DNA of 9,095 nt, from the NCBI GenBank assembly GCA_017354095.1, contig JAFMRP010000132.1, positions 1 to 9,095 on the forward strand, read 5' to 3'. The notes beneath the pieces were generated by a model. The model was not told the origin of the DNA, made no database searches, and was given only the letters and a program-made list of their open reading frames with translations. The DNA is from Ktedonobacteraceae bacterium. GTDB lineage: Bacteria > Chloroflexota > Ktedonobacteria > Ktedonobacterales > Ktedonobacteraceae. Positions 6,693 through 9,095 of the stretch are shown piece by piece (positions within the stretch are counted from its first letter, which is position 1; the number at the start of each line of letters is the position of its first letter). The position numbers and the translations under genes are program-made.

Positions 6693-8339
6693 ATGGGTAT
6701 GATACACGGTGGCTGGCTGGTGGCCAAAACGCTCAAAAAGGAAGGCGTTGAGGTTGTCTTTACCTTGAGCGGTGGTCATATTGCGGCAATCTATGATGGG
6801 TGTTTACGCGAGGGGATTCGCGTTGTCGACACGCGCCACGAGCAGGCAGCGGTGCATGCTGCTGAGGGTTGGGCCAAATGTACACGCAAGCCAGGCGTCG
6901 CGCTGTTGACAGCTGGTCCCGGCGTTACTGATGGCGTGACCGGTGTTGCCAATGCTTACCTGGCCGGCAGTCCGGTGCTGGTAATCGGCGGTGCCGCTCC
7001 GCTCTCGCTGTGGGATCGAGGCGCGCTGCAAGAGATGAATCAGATTGACCTGCTGCGCCCGATTACGAAGTGGTCGCGCACCGTGCATGAGACTTCGCGC
7101 CTGGCAGAGTATACGGCGTCGGCCTTTCGCCAGATGCTCAACGGCAAGCCTGGACCTACCTTTCTCGAAGTCCCGATGGATATTCTGAATGGCTTCAGTG
7201 AGACAGAGACGCTATTTGATCCCGGGGAGCCCGCTCACTATCGCGCTGGCGGTCGGATCGCCCCTGACCCGGATCTGGTTGTCAAGGCGGCCTCTCTTCT
7301 GGAGAAGGCGCAGCGACCGGTCATTATGGCCGGAACCGCCGTCTGGTGGTGCGATGCCGCTGAGCCGCTGCGACAGCTGGCCGAGCGCATCCAGGCTCCC
7401 GTCTTTCTCAATGGGGCCGGGCGCGGCTGCCTTGCTCCCACGCATCCTCTCTTCTTCACTGCTGCACGCCGCAAAGCGCTGGAGAGGGCTGATACTATTC
7501 TGGCGATTGGAACGCGCATGGATTTTCGTCTCAATCATGGTCAGCCTCCGCTCATCCCCGCCGATGCCAATGTGATCTGGTTTGACCTGGCGGGCGAGGA
7601 TGTAGGCGTCAATCGCGGGGCGGCGGTAGGGCTGGTTGGTGATGTCGGGCTGAGTATGAGCCAGCTTACAGAGGCCACACGCCAGCTGTCGTCAGAAGAG
7701 TGGCTTTCATTTATTCGTAGCGAGGAGCGACGCGCGATTGAGCGTGATAGCGCGGCTCTGAACTCCGATGCCTCTCCCATTCATCCGATGCGCCTCTGTC
7801 GTGAGATCCGCGATTTTATCGACGAGGAAACGACGGTGGTTGGTGATGGTGGAGATATTGTCAGCTATGGCGGCAGGGTCATTAATGTCGCCAAGCCTGG
7901 TTACTGGCTTGATGCCGGTCCTATGGGTTGCCTGGGCACCGGCACCGGCTTCGCGATGGCGGCGCAGCTTGCCCGGCCTGGGAAGCGCGTGCTGATCCTG
8001 CATGGTGACGGGGCTTTTGGTCTGAACGGGATGGAGTTCGAGAGCATGGTACGGCAGAAGCTGCCTGTTGTCTCCGTTATTGGCAATGACGGTGCCTGGG
8101 GTCAGATCAAGCATCCACAAAAAGCCATCATCGGACATGCCACCGCAGCAGAGCTTGCCCCTGGCATTCGCTACGATAAGATGGTTGAGGCTCTGGGGGG
8201 CTATGGCGAACTGGTGGAGCGGCCCGAGGATATTCGTCCGGCGCTTGAACGTGCGTTTGCTTCTGGTTTGCCTGCCTGCGTGAATGTGTTGATTGATCCT
8301 GACAAGCCTTATGGCAGGTCTACTAACGTTGCCGTTTAA
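6693..8339 (+). CDS. Thiamine-diphosphate-dependent lyase/carboligase of the benzaldehyde lyase / 2-hydroxyacyl-CoA lyase / acetolactate synthase-like superfamily
   Basis: The 548-residue protein has the three expected domains: pyrimidine-binding (1 to ~165), central (~190-325) and pyrophosphate-binding (~365-535). The cofactor motif is GDG (438-440), then 24 residues, then Asn465. Glu50 in DTRHEQAA is the glutamate that activates the thiamine ring. The N-terminus (MGMIHGGWLV..., LSGGHIAAIYDGC) follows Pseudomonas benzaldehyde lyase as I recall it, and places His29, Glu50 and Gln113 at the same numbers as that enzyme's active-site residues. Anabolic acetolactate synthases instead carry a GxPGGxxxPxYD-like motif there, and no small regulatory subunit gene is adjacent. 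The likely chemistry is making or breaking a C-C bond next to a hydroxyl, on a free aldehyde/ketone or an acyl-CoA. The exact substrate is not determined. The start has AGGAG at 9-nt spacing. It is a soluble cytoplasmic enzyme, divergent from the P450 gene and convergent with the transporter gene. Confidence 0.93.
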   Translation: MGMIHGGWLVAKTLKKEGVEVVFTLSGGHIAAIYDGCLREGIRVVDTRHEQAAVHAAEGWAKCTRKPGVALLTAGPGVTDGVTGVANAYLAGSPVLVIGGAAPLSLWDRGALQEMNQIDLLRPITKWSRTVHETSRLAEYTASAFRQMLNGKPGPTFLEVPMDILNGFSETETLFDPGEPAHYRAGGRIAPDPDLVVKAASLLEKAQRPVIMAGTAVWWCDAAEPLRQLAERIQAPVFLNGAGRGCLAPTHPLFFTAARRKALERADTILAIGTRMDFRLNHGQPPLIPADANVIWFDLAGEDVGVNRGAAVGLVGDVGLSMSQLTEATRQLSSEEWLSFIRSEERRAIERDSAALNSDASPIHPMRLCREIRDFIDEETTVVGDGGDIVSYGGRVINVAKPGYWLDAGPMGCLGTGTGFAMAAQLARPGKRVLILHGDGAFGLNGMEFESMVRQKLPVVSVIGNDGAWGQIKHPQKAIIGHATAAELAPGIRYDKMVEALGGYGELVERPEDIRPALERAFASGLPACVNVLIDPDKPYGRSTNVAV

Positions 8340-8342
8340 ATG

Positions 8343-8383
8343 CTTTTCTTTTCTCGCCGCCGCAGGCGGCGAGAAAAGAAAAG
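8343..8383. repeat. Perfect 19-bp inverted repeat with 3-nt loop just after the ThDP-enzyme gene
   Basis: The left arm CTTTTCTTTTCTCGCCGCC (8343-8361) and the right arm (8365-8383) are perfect complements around the loop GCA. It begins 4 nt after the ThDP stop codon and lies between convergent genes, where a terminator would be expected. The layout is the reverse of a canonical bidirectional terminator: on either strand the T-rich tract comes before the GC core and the A-rich tract after it. The RNA hairpin would be very stable and could still stall polymerase or protect the mRNA 3' end. Confidence 0.8.
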
Positions 8384-8397
8384 GTAAAAAAGGATTT

Positions 8398-8509
8398 CTG
8401 GGGACACCCCAGACCCCGGCAGGAGGGCCCCTCTTGTTCCGCTCGGCAACGCTGCTTTTGCAGCTACGGCTGCGCCGTCAGCCGAGCGGAGAGGCAGCCG
8501 CCCTCCTGC
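8398..8509. repeat. Nested, multi-armed palindromic element
   Basis: Five sets of complementary arms follow one another. CTGGGG/CCCCAG (8398-8403 with 8407-8412) is a small hairpin. GCAGGAGGGC/GCCCTCCTGC (8419-8428 with 8500-8509) is a closing stem. TCCGCTCGGC/GCCGAGCGGA (8438-8447 with 8481-8490) is nested within it. Inside that are two small hairpins, GCTGC-TTTT-GCAGC (8451-8464) and ACGGC-TGC-GCCGT (8466-8478). The 8419-8509 part can fold as a branched, cruciform-like structure. No coding signal supports the short frames through it. It is probably a dispersed intergenic palindromic repeat, possibly one unit with the 19-bp inverted repeat just before it. Confidence 0.7.
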
Positions 8510-8543
8510 ACCTCCCGCTTTGTTTCCCTCACCTGAACCTTAA

Positions 8544-9095
8544 TCAAGCTTTCGTCCTATCCTCACTGGGAGCTGGTGCTTGCTTTAAAGCATCTTTCTG
8601 TGATTCGCGGGAGCGTACTGCCCGGGGGGGAAGGTGCGGCTCGATGCCGAAGATGGCCAGGCTGGCCAGCAAAATAATTATGGCAGTGCCGCCCCAGGGC
8701 AGCGCGGGAGAGACGCTAAATAGCAGGGTGAACATACCCGGAGCCAGAATGCCGGCGATGGCCCAGGAGAACTGGTAGACGGCAAGATAGCGACCGCGCA
8801 GCTCCTGTGGGCTGGCTTCTGCCGCCAGTGCGTTCGACGTGGGTGCATGGATGGCCTCACCAAACGCCTGGATGCACGTCACGATAATGATGTATGGGAT
8901 GAGCAGCCAGCGCGGCAGGACCAGGGCCAGAATATACAGGAGGCACCAGCCGCACAATATAAAGCCCACGATAATCAGCGCGCGCGTGCGGCGCATCGGC
9001 TCAAGCAGGCGCACGAGTATCGTTTGCAGAATGGCGATCAGGGCTGTATTGAGCGCGAGCGCGACTCCGGCCACCCAGACAGGCAGGTGCAGGCC
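8544..9095 (-). CDS. Major facilitator superfamily transporter, C-terminal part (start outside the window)
   Basis: The frame is open to the window edge, so the gene is partial; 183 residues are visible, starting GLHLPVWVAGVALALN. A GTG at 9074 is an internal valine codon rather than a start. There are about five hydrophobic segments: ALNTALIAILQTI, ALIIVGFILCGWCLLYILAL, WLLIPYIIIVTCIQAF, FSWAIAGILAPGMFTLLFSV and GGTAIIILLASLAIFGI. They match TM7 or TM8 to TM12 of a 12-TM MFS carrier. Charged loops such as EPMRRTRA and the conserved-looking SPQELRGRYLA also fit. The protein ends in a short charged, probably cytoplasmic tail. MFS carriers of this kind are often drug or metabolite exporters, but the substrate cannot be assigned. 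It is convergent with the ThDP enzyme gene across palindromic DNA, so it is not in its operon. Confidence 0.85.
   Translation of the reverse strand, partial: GLHLPVWVAGVALALNTALIAILQTILVRLLEPMRRTRALIIVGFILCGWCLLYILALVLPRWLLIPYIIIVTCIQAFGEAIHAPTSNALAAEASPQELRGRYLAVYQFSWAIAGILAPGMFTLLFSVSPALPWGGTAIIILLASLAIFGIEPHLPPRAVRSRESQKDALKQAPAPSEDRTKA

Noticed and set aside
8293..8778. 161-codon plus-strand frame spanning the palindromic region and the transporter 3' end
   Set aside because: It begins inside the ThDP gene in another frame, crosses the inverted repeats and is antisense to the MFS gene.

Overview
The window looks like chromosomal DNA of a free-living, moderately GC-rich bacterium. My best guess is the class Ktedonobacteria (Chloroflexota). 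The guess rests on protein style: a long surface protein that starts with a cytoplasmic double-Cys zinc ribbon, crosses the membrane once and carries many BACON-like repeats; an ArsR-type DNA-binding domain fused to an ArsC-type phosphatase; and palindrome-rich intergenic DNA. No rRNA or universal marker gene is present, so this placement is inference.

Layout from left to right. (1) 51-1359, plus strand: an ArsR-ArsC fusion (51-851) and a small VOC-fold protein (973-1359), separated by a folded spacer. (2) 1427-4642, minus strand, convergent with the VOC gene: a 1071-residue membrane-anchored protein with seven BACON-like repeats of about 100 residues. (3) 4643-4970: a promoter for that gene, a GC-rich hairpin with a GCAA loop, and a duplicated module of about 31-33 bp. 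(4) 4971-6344, minus strand: a complete cytochrome P450. (5) 6345-6692: a divergent regulatory region with a perfect 14-bp palindrome beside a candidate promoter. (6) 6693-8339, plus strand: a thiamine-diphosphate enzyme with active-site residues of the benzaldehyde lyase / 2-hydroxyacyl-CoA lyase type. (7) 8340-8543: a convergent intergenic region made almost entirely of inverted repeats. (8) 8544-9095, minus strand: the C-terminal part of a major-facilitator transporter that runs off the window.

There is no obvious single pathway. The fusion is probably a self-contained arsenate or phosphate-ester stress unit whose partners, if any, lie upstream. The P450 and the ThDP enzyme are divergent across a shared control region and could be co-regulated, but nothing in the sequence ties their substrates together. 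The least expected items are the two kinds of BACON repeat (with and without a Cys pair), the absence of cysteine from the DNA-binding half of the ArsR-ArsC fusion, and the nested palindromic element at 8343-8509.
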